Source: Gnetum montanum (Eukaryota > Streptophyta > Gnetopsida > Gnetales > Gnetaceae). Taken from it: a DNA stretch of 51,050 bases. The DNA lies in NCBI GenBank assembly GCA_015680685.1, contig MNCI01006558.1:69975-121024 (forward strand). The letters are read 5' to 3'. Below, piece by piece: positions 23,526 through 34,032 of this stretch (position 1 is the stretch's first letter; every line of letters starts with the position of its first letter). A program made the translations under genes and the position numbers. Under the pieces are notes generated by a model. It did not search any database. It was not told the DNA's origin and saw only the letters and a program-made list of their open reading frames with translations.

Positions 23526-24107
23526 CACAAGGTAAAAGGACGTAGGGGCTTAGTCAATTTTTCCATCATTTTTCACTTGAAGCTAAAGAATTTTTTTCAA
23601 TTTTCTTTATTGATTTGAGCTCTGACCTCCTAGATTTCCCAAGCCATATCTTGCATGTTATCACTTTGATTTTCATTATTTTCGAATCTATTTGATTTTG
23701 GAGTGCTCATCTTAGTCATGGGGTGGGGGAGGAGGGGGGTGCTATTGAGGAAAATTTGAGCCATTTTTTTAAAAACTGCTAATGCCTGAAAGGTATTTTA
23801 AGGGTAAGTATGAAGAGAAACCTAAATTTTTTAATGAAAATCAATCATATTAGTGCTAGAACACTTAAATAATGCTTGTAAGGAACCATAACCGTCATTA
23901 CAAGCCATGAATATGAACAAAATAGAAAATTGTAAAGGATTATAAGAAAATCAACACTTATGGGGTAACTTTTTAAAATTTTTCGAACTTTGCAATCACA
24001 ATAAAATAAGAACTTAATGTGACTCAAGGTTTGAGTAAGGTATGAAACCATTAAGAATATATTAGAATACCTTAGTAATTCTAAATCCTTAATGATTACA
24101 AATGATC

Positions 24108-26745
24108 CCAAAGAGAGGAGCACAAGGAGGACCCTCATAGGGTGAAAGCAAAGGACCAAGAGGCTAAGGTAGAGTCCAAATTGAAGGACAAGAACAAGAA
24201 CATGTGGAGCAAGAAGCCCAATTCTTCAATATTCATCAAAAAACACCTATTACTAGATAGTCAACCCAAAGAGAGGCAAAGGAACCACAAGTATAAGGAC
24301 AATGCCTCACATTATCACAAGACTACCTCTAATCTATCCAAGAGAAGTCCATCCTAACCACAATCATTATGGAGATGGACTTTAGCCCATTTGTGGAGCT
24401 TACTTTAGAAGCAATAAATATGCAACTTAAGGTGTCACCATTGTGGCCTATTCTATCTAATAGTGGTGAATGATACCTTGCGGAAACCTATTAATTCTAA
24501 CACAATAAGGAAGAAGGCACCACGGTCAACATTGGAGGAGTCTCAATCTCATACTCAATTAAGGTGATAGCAGAAGCTCTAAAAATACCCAATGAAGGGG
24601 CCAAAATAACATATCTATCCACAAGATCAGATGCTAAAACCAAGAAACTATGGCTAAAATGGACATATGGCAAAGAAGATAAGGGATACAATGAATTACC
24701 TCTAGAGGAGAGAATCTATTTTAAAATTGGCACATACCACTTGTTGTTAACCAAAGGACTAAATAGGTTTTCCACCTATGCAGCTAGAGGAAGTGCGATC
24801 CTAATGAAAAAATACAATGCCAACATCACACAACTCTACTTTAAGGAGATCCAGAGATGGTTTGAAGAAAGGAAGGTAGGGAAGCCAACACTTCCATTCC
24901 CTTGCCTTATCAAGAAGTTGTGCAAAGGAGATAGAATCCTAAAATACACCAATGATGTACCCAGAAAGATCTAGAATGCTTCATATGCAAAACTACTCAA
25001 ACTGGCATTACCTAGGAAGGACTAGGATGAGGAACAATGAGAAGAACAATAGCAAGAGCAACAACAATAGTAGCAACAAGTTCCACCACTACCACTATAG
25101 GACTATAGACCATCCATGAGTCATCTACAACAAATTGCAAAGACCATTAGCTAGGGAATAAGGGAGGAAGCCAACCTCTATAGAGTTATAGACAATGCCA
25201 TACAACCCATAGTTTTTGTTAATCCTATGAATAGACAAATCTCACTATAGTTAAAAGGATGGGACCAATAGTCATAACAGATCTCTGAAAATGTTGCATC
25301 ATTCCAAGTGATGCTAGAGACAGAAAAAGGAGCCATAGTCTTGGTAATGTAGCACTAGGATGCAATGGGAGAAATAGAGGTGATCATAGATCATATCAAA
25401 GAATCATTCAATGTACCTGTTGTGCCACTGACATATCTAACTGGAGCTAGAGATGTTGAAATATTAGGCACAACCTCAATGACTCTTGCTAACCATAAAG
25501 ATGTGCTTGATCAACTGTTGTAAACTAGACAAGTGATGACAACACTTTTTAAATCCCAAGTGATGTCATTGCAATGCAGTCAAAATTATTTGCTACCAAA
25601 GAAAAATTGGTCATGGCAGAGACCAAGGTGAAGTATGCAGAAGCTAAAATTTTGAAATTGCAAGAAGATCTCATAACCCTGAGGGTCAAACATAGATAAC
25701 CAACTCAATTCATTGCACCTGATCATATGAAATAATTTAGAACAAAGTAGAGTAAACTACTTGATTGAGTAGAATAAGTAGATATGCACATGCTAAGGCA
25801 CTCACCATAGTTCAAGAAAAGAATAAATAACTCATTGTAGATAATATACAATTGATTACTACAAAAAAATAAAAAACATCTTGGAAAAAAGTATCCACTA
25901 GTTAAGAGAACAACTAGTGATAGTTTACCAAGACATGAGCCACCTTGCATGAGGAAACAAAATCCTCTCCATGAAGGAGGTATGTGCCATCCACCAAAAA
26001 TCAACCATTAAAATCAGCACATGGCAAAATGAGGCAATGAAACATGAGTGGCTCAAAGAACATTTTCATGATCAGGTGGAATGTTCAAGCAAATCAATGA
26101 TAAAGAAATCTAGATGGCCAAAGCTAGAATAAGTTCTATATTAGTAAAAAATCCTAACTAGTAGCCCATCTTGGATAGCTATTCCCATGTTCATTAGGTT
26201 GAAGTAAAGAATAAAGACCTATAGGTTGAGGACTTGAAAGAGTACATGGGGTTAGCTAACCTTCACTATGCTAACTTGGCCATGCTAACAGCAAGTAGAC
26301 CTAGAAATGAACTAGAATAGAAAGTAGTAGCCACATATGCCTTGTATGAGAAAGAGTTTGTAGATTACAAAGATGCTTTATAGAAACATTAGGTGGAAAA
26401 CTATGAATTAGTAGTAAAGGTTAGCTACTAGGGGCAAAAAGATGTAGCAATGAACCTAGCTAGGAGATTGTTTGATTACCATGAATTAAGAGAAAAGGCC
26501 AAAGCTTTTGAAAAAGAAAGAAGATAGTTTTCCACATGGTATGTTAAAGTTAATCAAATGTTTTCATAGCTACCATGTTTATGGGATGTTCTAACTCTAT
26601 CACACATCACACAATAAGCATGGATAGTGCATGATCCAAGAATGAAGGAAGACAAGCTTTAGGCACTCTTGAACTAATATAAGTTCCAGAAGCCTAATGA
26701 CAAGGGGAAGTAACTAATGGAAGAGCCACCACCACTAGGCACTAC
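24108..26745 (+). pseudogene. Extra (env-position) ORF of element B
   Basis: Best-preserved copy of this ORF in the window: 24564-24974 is open for about 136 codons. Seen: 'EALKIPNEGAKITYLSTRSD' (about 24570), 'KGYNELPLEERIYFKIGTYH' (about 24685), 'RGSAILM', 'PTLPFPCLIKKLCKGDR' (about 24888). This fits the putative plant transposon protein domain pattern. The remainder is Glu/Lys/Gln-rich and coiled-coil-like, and the Pro-rich end 'EEPPPLGT' type lies near 26720. The order of blocks is the same in element A and in the minus-strand copy at 1640-4255. The role is unknown; it could be a structural or accessory protein of the retroelement. Confidence 0.65.
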
Positions 26746-26950
26746 ATAAGGCTACATCAAGCTTCATCTAGATTTTCTTTTTTTTGTTAAAATTTGTCAT
26801 GTCATATCTTATGTCATTTTTGTAAAACACCAGTGTGGCATTCAAGAGTCATTTATATAGTAATCAGTGTCATGTAGATTTACCTATCAATTTTGTAAGG
26901 AACTCTATCCTCATTTTGTTTTAACTCAAGAATGAGTTTTTAGTTAGTCA

Positions 26951-26958
26951 TGAGGGTA
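26951..26958 (+). other. 3' polypurine tract of element B (short)
   Basis: TGAGGGTA directly before the LTR start TGATAAATC; element A has TTTTGGGGGTA at this place. Eroded. Confidence 0.5.
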
Positions 26959-27691
26959 TGATAAATCACATTTTTACAATGGTTGCAATATCAAAAATCT
27001 AATATCGAAGTAGTGATATTAGATCCTTGATATCGAAGCCCATGATGTGACATCAGATATCTGATATCATTCCACACATGCCTACCTATAAATATGACAC
27101 TTAGGCACATGGTTGAACATGAATTTATTCAACTCATACTGAAACTCTTGTAGTTTAATTTCATATCCTAGTTATAGAGTGAATGCCTATAATGTGGTGA
27201 TAAGTAGTTATCTAGAATTGTTATTTGAGCATTTTGTACTTGGGCACAAGTGTGATGGAAATAAAGATTGAGCTTACTTTTCATCATTTCAGCATCCACT
27301 TAGCTTTACTATTTTACTTAGCATAGTTTCTACTATTTCCTTAACTTAATCATTTACATTTCCAAGTACTTTACTTTTCTTGTTCATTCATAAAGTGGAA
27401 TGAGTATAACTAGTTTTGAGCATTTAATTGTAATCATTTGGTAACCCAATTGTGGTTTCACTTGATTTTCTCAATAGTGAAATCACTTGGTAATCTTAGT
27501 AGTGGTTACATGATCCCAAGACATGTATGGTAATCCAAAAATGAATACTCATCATACTAGGCTAGAGTAGATTATTTTACTATTTTCCTTAAACTTAGGA
27601 TTCTTACCACACTTTACCATTGTAGCTAGGAGATATTGCCAACACAACATCACTTATCTTATAAACAATCATGAGTTAAACCAGACACCTA
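26959..27691 (+). mobile_element. 3' LTR of element B, 3'-truncated
   Basis: Matches 5224 onward: the GATATC cluster, 'ACACATGCCTACCTATAAAT', and R/U5 to 'GTTAAACCAGACACCTAGAT'. At about 27691 the match stops and a different LTR begins in its U3, leaving out the last 150 bp or so of this LTR. Confidence 0.8.
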
Positions 27692-28442
27692 GATATCTGA
27701 TATCACGAATGTATGTTGATCTATAAATATAGCGCTTGGGCAGATCATTTTGCATTAGTTTTTAGTAGCAAAATGAAGTTTTGATAGTTTAACCATTTCA
27801 AAGTTAGAATATTTTTGAGTGCTTGCAGTAATAGTCTGAGTGTGTATGAATCTTTATTCAAGCATTGATGTACCTGAGCACAACAATGTGATGGAAAAAA
27901 AGATGAGCCCTTTTGATAATCTTTGCAGCATTGAGAATAGATTAATGTTTCCTTTAATGCATTTAATATTCATGCACTTTACTTTAATGCACTATAATTA
28001 AGAAATTAATTTCCAGTTGTTAATAAACACAAGCACAACCACTTCGAGCATACATATAGCACTTGGTAACCCAGAAACGCTTAACCTTTGGTAACCCAAC
28101 AATGCTATACGAGTTTAGGATGTGTTTGGAGAGTAGGAATGAGTACTTGTATTAGCCTAGCTAGGCAATAGATTAATTAGATATTAAATTACTCTACCTT
28201 TTATTCTTGTTCTAGGTGACTAAATTTATAAAATAAAATGATAAAAATCATATATCTTATTTGCACTTAACCATACACTTGTATGTCAAGAGTGGAATTG
28301 AGAAGACAACAATCATCCCGATTAAATTTCACGTCCTAGAACCAATGTACTTAGGAACTTAAGGTCTATGAAGTTTGACCAGATTTTATGTGAACACTTG
28401 TGATTCGTATGGCTGGATGTCAAGATACCTCACCACTCATCA
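27692..28442 (+). mobile_element. Third LTR (family C), U3 truncated, fused to the 3' LTR of element B
   Basis: Begins in 'ATCTGATATCACGAATG', then TATAAATATAG (about 27722), and runs through R/U5 that is nearer family A ('CACTTCGAGCATACATATAG', 'TTGGTAACCCA' repeats) to CACTCATCA at 28442. What follows is RT coding sequence with no PBS, so it is a 3' or solo LTR inserted in another element. Confidence 0.7.
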
Positions 28443-30087
28443 AAGGGTTACTTGCAAATGGCTTCATCGGGGAATCCATTTCACCTAGTGTAGTTCTAGT
28501 AGTACTAGTGCCAAAGAAGCACAAAGATGTATGGAAGATATGCATTGATTTTAAGGTAGTGAACAAGATAATCATGAGGTATAGGTTTTCTATTTTTAAT
28601 ATGAATGATATCCTTCATGTCCTTACCAATGCCAAAATCTTTAGCAAAGTTGATTTGAAGAGTGATTACCATCAAATCAGAATTAGGCTTGGTGATGAGT
28701 GGAAGATAGCTTTAAAAACACTAGATGGATTTTTTGAGTGGTTGGTGATGCCATTTGGGCTCACAAATGTACTACTACATTCATGAGGCTAATTCATGAT
28801 ACAATGAAGGACATGATTGTTATATTCTGTATTATCTTTTTGATGATATTTTAATGTATAGCTTTAATGAGGAAGAGCACTTGGATTACTTAAGGATGAT
28901 GTGTGTTAAGTTGAAGAAGGCATAGTTGGCAATCAATGTGAAGAAAAGTCATTTCTTCAAAAGAGAAATCATATATTTGGGGCATGTGGTTTCTAGAAAC
29001 TAAATTTAGATGAAAGCTACCAAGGTGAAGGCTATTAGGGATTGGCCAACTCCTAAGAATGTTAGGGAGGTAAGATCATTCCTTAGTTTAGCAAATTTTT
29101 ATAAATGGTTCATAAAAACCTTTAGTGATATTTCATGGCCTATGTTTGCTTTGTTGAAGAAAAATAAAGATTTAAAATGAGATAATAAAACCTAAGGGAG
29201 CTTTGATTTGTTGAAAGCAAAGATTACCAGTGAATTGGTGGTTGCAATTCCAAATTTTTAGAAGCTATTTTAGGTGGAGGTGGATGCAAGTAAACTTGAC
29301 ATTGGTGGGGTACTTTTACAAGAAGGTAGGATTCTTGCTTTGTTTTTAAAAAGTTGAATAAGTCAATGTAATAATATAGCATATATGAGAAGGAATTGTA
29401 AGCTATTCTTTAAGAAATCAAGCATCAAAGGCACTACTTGCTACCCAAGGAGTTCACTTTGATGATGGATCATAAAGCACTTCAATTTCTAAACTCATAA
29501 AAGAAGTTGAGTGGAAATCATATGAAGTGGATTACCTAGCTATAGGAGTTCAATTTTTTGTTAAAGCACAAATGTGGGAAAGCCAATATGGTGGCTGATG
29601 CATCATCTAGGGTACATGTGGTAACATTTAACATACCTCTTGTGGAAGGTATGGGTGATTTTGCTTCTTTGTATGAGCATGATGATTTTGGGTAGGTTTG
29701 GAGGAGCCTCAAATAGTCATTGATGAGTAGGATAGACTAGTGAAGGAAGTATCATATTCAAGATGAACTATTATTTAAGGATGAAAAGGTATGTGTTTCT
29801 AATTATGATTTTAGGAATATTTTGTTTAAAAAGCACATCATATGGGTATGGATAAGACATTGGAACTTGGATGTAGGCACTATTTTTGGTTTGGTATGAC
29901 AATAGAAGTTTTAAAATTTATGAAGAAGTGCTTGTCATGTTAAAAGTTCAAAGGAGGTAAAGGCGTGGACTCTATGCCTTTACCAATTCCCAAGGGTCCA
30001 TGGGAAAGTATGTCATGGACTTTGTCAGTGGTATTCCAAAGACCAAGAGTGGAAATGATGTAATTTTCATTGTTGTGGATAGTATTG
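28443..30087 (+). pseudogene. pol fragment of a chromovirus-like Ty3/gypsy element (RT, RNase H, start of integrase)
   Basis: It starts abruptly inside RT: 'LLANGFIGESISPSV', 'VPKKHKDVWKICIDF', 'YRFSIFNMNDILHVL', 'AKIFSKVDLKSDYHQIRIRL', 'WLVMPFGLTN'. These are the wording of plant chromovirus RT. The catalytic box near 28830 is frame-shifted. RNase H follows ('EVDASKLDIGGVLLQEG' at about 29277; 'WGKANMV'-like VVADASS equivalent near 29590). The first part of the integrase core, 'MDFVSGIPKTKSGNDVIFIV' (about 30015-30080), is the end of recognisable sequence. No LTR of its own is in view. Its left half was separated by the LTR insertion and its right half is lost. Confidence 0.8.
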
Positions 30088-30240
30088 GCAACTATTTGGG
30101 ACACCAACAATTTTACCTCTAGTCCCCCGAATTTGGGATCATGGGATGTGAACATGTTCTTCAAATAGGGTTTAGGTGCTTGTTGGTCTTCTAGAAAAAC
30201 CAAGGCCTAGATACCTCCAAATAAACTCAATGGTTATGCA
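30088..30240 (-). other. Unassigned junction segment
   Basis: About 150 bp between the integrase fragment and the minus-strand LTR. It may be the leader of the element that owns that LTR. Nothing firmer can be said. Confidence 0.25.
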
Positions 30241-31560
30241 ATGAACTAAATGTGAGTATGTGTTTATTGTTGTAAATGTTGAAATGCTTGGGTTTATGTA
30301 TGAAACTATAATTGGCTATCATAAAGAAATTCAGCTAGCTTTGTCAAATACTACGAGTTATTAAAGATTCCTATTTTGTCAAATCACTTAGTCTATATAG
30401 TCCCTCTAGTACATTACTTATAACAAATAAAATTTCATAAAAATGTTTGAGCACAATTCTACCAATCTACTTCTAATTTTTGCCAGAGAGAAAATTCCAC
30501 AAGAAAACTAGAAATAGAACGATATTTAATGGGTTTTACAAAGAGAAAAGAAAAGAAAGTAAATTTTTGTGGGATCTCAAACCTTTAAGCAACATAAATT
30601 GACATGAGAAAGAACTTTGCAATAAAACTATTCCAATTCAATCTATCACAAATCATCTAAACCCTCTAAGATCAATAAGCAATTTCGTAAAAGGCACTTT
30701 TATTTAACTACCAAAAATACTTTATAAATGACAAAATACAAGCTTCTATTTGGCTAGTTAATATGCATCAAGAATTGGAAATAATAGAACATCCAGAAAA
30801 TTTGACAATTTCAAGATTACAATATTAAGGCAATAAACTTTAAAAATAAAGAAGCTATTTTAGTCATCTCAAAGTATCAAAGATTTTCTAGATTTCCTAG
30901 ACTCAAATAGGCAATTTCTATAAGACATTACTATTAAATTGCTCAAGATGCTTTTCTAATACAACATAAGCTCTTATTTGGAAAACCTTAATAGAAGTCT
31001 AATATTGAGCAAAAAATAGAGCTATAAAGGAAACCTAGAAAAGTTCCAAAATTAAATGCCAAGCACAATACTATCTAAACCATTGGCTAAGTAACTAAAA
31101 AAAATGGGAAGAAATGAAATCATAAGATTAAAACTAAGTAGCTGAATTAATATCTTTAGCAAGCCATGCTTTATAATCTTCAATATTCTTCTAAGTATCT
31201 TTTCCCCTAATCCTTCTTTCTTTTATAATTCTATCTTTGAAGGCCCTTTTATAGTGACCTTAGGGTAGTTACAATAATCATGAGAAGTTAAGGGTGTTAC
31301 AAATATCTAGGGGATTAATTCATAACCATCCTAAGATGTTATAACTTCCATGAGAAATTTAAGCCATAGTTGGCAAGTGTCCTTCCCAATAACTAACTTA
31401 TAAATCTCCTATCATATTTTTCTTAATATTTTTAAGGCTTTATTCTTAATATGAGCTCTCAATTTTTGGCACATCAATCTTTATAATATATCTTCCTATA
31501 GGGAAGAAATAATTAATGCTTTTGAAATAGAGATAACTCTAATTCAAGGTCCCTTCTTCA
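30240..31560 (-). mobile_element. Minus-strand LTR, family D (approximate limits)
   Basis: Read on the minus strand, the part around 31250-31050 aligns with the right-edge sequence at 50821-51050: ACTATAAAAGGGCCTTCAA against CCTATAAAAAGGCTTCAA, 'ATGGCTTGCTA', and 'TGGTTTAGATAGTAT' followed by 'CTTGGCA' and 'TAATTTT'. Upstream, 'GGACACTTGCCAACTA' matches a U3 word of the right copy. The end points are not fixed. Confidence 0.5.
31239..31256 (-). promoter_or_regulatory. TATA region of the minus-strand family D LTR
   Basis: ACTATAAAAGGGCCTTCA on the minus strand, matching CCTATAAAAAGGCTTCA at 50821. Confidence 0.45.
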
Positions 31561-32400
31561 ATTGCAGGTCACCCAAATACAATTGCAAGATAGCCAATCT
31601 ATGGTTGTTCATATTTAATTATTATATTTTATTCTTCTTCTTTTCATATCATGGTTTTATTTTATGATTATTTCTTTGGTCATTTTGTAACTCCATACCA
31701 AAACCTTAATACAAATGTATGTAATACAAAACCACAATATCATGAAAAAATAATCACATGTGAAATGCAATAGTGAACATGGTAAAACTACCAGTGAGCA
31801 ACCACAATGTGCTTGCCACATGCTTCATCAATGTCATGTGCCTCTGTAAGGTAGAAATCACTTGTTTGTAGCTTTTTCTTTGCCTCTATGACTAACATAG
31901 TGGTGTATCATCTTTGATTAATTTTTCAAATGCCACTCTACAACATGAAAGGTTGGAAAAATGGCATTGTCTTTGCAGTTTGTGTGAGCGCCACCATGGA
32001 TAGGTAATCTGCCACCAAACCTTTGTAATTTCTACCATGATTTTTCATGATGTCCTTTATTGGGAAATTGGAATATGACAACATAGTGGAGCTCATTCAA
32101 GGTAAGTATAGCAAGGTGAAACACCACTAAAATTTCATGTTACAACCTTCATCTTCTAGCTTGGGGATGGGAACTCATTGTAAATGTAGGATATGTAGTC
32201 CATAAGCTACAATCTTACATACTTCAGCTTTTTGGAGCTAAAAAATTCTTCAAAAGTTTTTATTCCCTTATTTCCCAAGTAGAAATAGGTATCCCATGTC
32301 CATATCTGGGCTTGGGAACGCTGAAAACACCTTTGGAATGGCCAAAAATGACATTTTCATGAGTTTTTGTAGGGGTATAGCGCCAACTATGTTGGAGCCA
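31561..32400. other. AT-rich stretch, nothing recognised
   Basis: No ORF, LTR end or repeat that I can support. Confidence 0.3.
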
Positions 32401-32407
32401 TTTCCAA

Positions 32408-32455
32408 TAGTCACTGGAACTATACTTTTAGTAGTCACTAGAACTACATTTTTAG
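32408..32455 (+). repeat. Tandem repeat, 24 bp x 2
   Basis: TAGTCACTGGAACTATACTT.. and TAGTCACTAGAACTACATTT.., each ending TTAG, then a partial third copy. Confidence 0.7.
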
Positions 32456-32754
32456 TAGTTACAATAGCTATAGCTAGCATAGTCACCACCAAGACCCAGT
32501 AGAGGTGTAATAGTGGAATTATTGAAATTTCCAGTTTTTCAACAATGCCCAGCGTAGTCATTCCAAGTCAACAACGGTTAGCATAGATAACATTTAGTAC
32601 TAGTCACAACACTTTCTAATAGATCATATCATTTTTACAATTTCCAACCCCTAGCTCATTTTCCAACACCTCTAGCAAGTTTTATATTTATGATAAATGA
32701 ATGGGCTTTGTGGGTGAAGTCCATTCCAGATTTACCACAAATGGCGACTACACT

Positions 32755-32985
32755 GGTAGTAGTCAGTAGAATATGTTGATAGTAGTTGATAGGTTACGTT
32801 GATAGTAGTTAGTAGACTATGCTGAGCAAACTACACTAGTGGTAGTTAGTGAACTATGGTAGGTGGACTACGCTGACAGTAGTTGGTGGATTATGTTAAG
32901 CAAACTATGCTGACAGTAGTTAGCAAACTATGCTAGCAGTAGTTAGTGGACCATGTTGATAGAAATGGGGACTACACTAGGCACA
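32755..32985 (+). repeat. Degenerate ACTACGCTG-type tandem repeats, left block
   Basis: About ten copies of a 20-26 bp unit of the form ACTAYGCTGAYAGTAGTTAG, for example 'GGACTACGCTGACAGTAGTT'. The core ACTACGCTG is the same as in the 44-47.6 kb array. It lies about 1 kb upstream of the plus-strand gag. Confidence 0.65.
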
Positions 32986-33009
32986 TAGACTATCACCTAG
33001 TTTCCATTA

Positions 33010-33730
33010 CTCCAAACATGTAACGCCAATCTCATTCCCATTTTGCAGATTTGGTGAAAATCATTAGAAAGTTATAGAAAATCAGAGTTGGAAAGAAACC
33101 AAATTAGGAGGTAACCTTCTCCAATGGACTTGAAACTTCAGCAAGTGGCTTTCTGTGCTTCCTCTACACACACCTATACATCATGAACGCAATTATTTTT
33201 ATATTTTTATATAAAATTTGATAGTTCATGCTATGTAATTTTTGGTTTCTATTTCATTTTTGCATCTATTTCTATAACCATAATGTTTTTTCCATTACTA
33301 TTTGACCAAATCCATCTATGTTTTCATTTTCATTCTTGACTTCATCTACAAATACGTCTACATTTCCACAGCCATTTCCATTTTACATTTTGTAAGTTCA
33401 TGGGTGATTAGCAAGACCCTCCAAGGTACCTTGAATCCCATTTTTTGGAGGCCCTTGGGGTTCAGGGTTAAGACTATTCTAATGCTCAGATATTTCAATT
33501 TTCCCATTATAGCAACAGAGATTTCCAGCACCAATAGTTTTTTTAGTGCTAGAGGGAGGGCCTCTACCCAAAATCCTTGGCCATAAAATCCATTTTATCC
33601 ATTTCTATCCTTTCATCATACCTACAAAACTAGCATTGCCTATTAAAACCCATTCCATTGGGTTTTGTTGCAAATTTTCGATCGACTACAACACCCATTC
33701 CATTTAGCGTAGTCCATTGTTTAAGATTCA
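33010..33730. other. Non-coding stretch
   Basis: Pyrimidine-rich on the plus strand, with repeated CATTTCCATTT words. No gene supported. One TTTAGCGTAGTCC motif occurs at 33703. Confidence 0.3.
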
Positions 33731-33735
33731 ATTTC

Positions 33736-33885
33736 CAGGATTCCATTTTTGGTATTCTATTTTCTAGGATTTCATTTTTTGGGATTCCATTTTCTAGCAT
33801 TCTATTTTCAGGATTCCATTTTTTGGATTTTATTTTCTGGGATTCCTTTTTCTAGCACTCCATTTTTCAAGATTCATTTTTCAAA
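33736..33885 (+). repeat. Tandem repeat GGATTCCATTTTCTG type (about 17 bp)
   Basis: Eight or nine imperfect units (GGATTCCATTTTTGG, TATTCTATTTTCTAG, GGATTTCATTTTTTG and so on). They translate as Phe/Ile/Ser-rich strings that should not be taken as protein. Confidence 0.7.
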
Positions 33886-34032
33886 TTCCTTTGTCTATTT
33901 TAACCATTTAGCAACATCTTCTATTTCCTTTCTATTTTTAGTCCACTACGTTGGTAGATTTCCCTACTCACTACATTTTTTGTCAAAAATAGTAAGAACC
34001 TAAAAAGAAAAAGAAAGAAAGAAATTTTCAAC

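Larger units (their letters stand above)
21900..24107 (+). other. Non-coding region of element B between protease and the extra ORF
   Basis: Contains a polypurine-like ATGGGGGAGATGCC (21885-21898), a T-rich degenerate repeat (about 21917-22170), two copies of the AAAGACATG motif (22553, 22647), a TATATAAGGG (23104) and GATATC modules (23480-23525). No credible ORF. Where pol should be, there is none. Confidence 0.55.
5224..27691 (+). mobile_element. Element B: non-autonomous Ty3/gypsy LTR retrotransposon with element A nested in it
   Basis: Order: 5' LTR, tRNA-Asp PBS, gag, protease (split by element A), no RT/RNase H/integrase, about 2.2 kb of non-coding DNA, a coiled-coil extra ORF, polypurine tract and a 3' LTR that is truncated at its 3' end by fusion to another LTR. 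Leaving out the nested element, about 10.3 kb remain. The absence of RT and integrase between the protease end (about 21900) and the extra ORF suggests mobilisation by a relative such as element A, which keeps those domains. The right target-site duplication cannot be checked because the LTR end is gone. Confidence 0.75.

Noticed and set aside
23845-24159. 104-codon hydrophobic minus-strand ORF
   Set aside because: In non-coding DNA before the extra ORF; AT-rich reverse strand gives Leu/Phe/Ile-rich strings. The minus-strand relative does not conserve it.
24497-24691. Minus-strand ORF opposite the extra ORF
   Set aside because: The plus-strand frame is conserved in three copies; this one is not.
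29940-30203. 87-codon minus-strand ORF
   Set aside because: Overlaps the integrase core on the plus strand ('MDFVSGIPKTKSGNDVIFIV'). Shadow.
33658-34003. Two overlapping Phe/Ile/Ser-rich ORFs
   Set aside because: They are translations of the 17-bp tandem repeat in two frames, not proteins.
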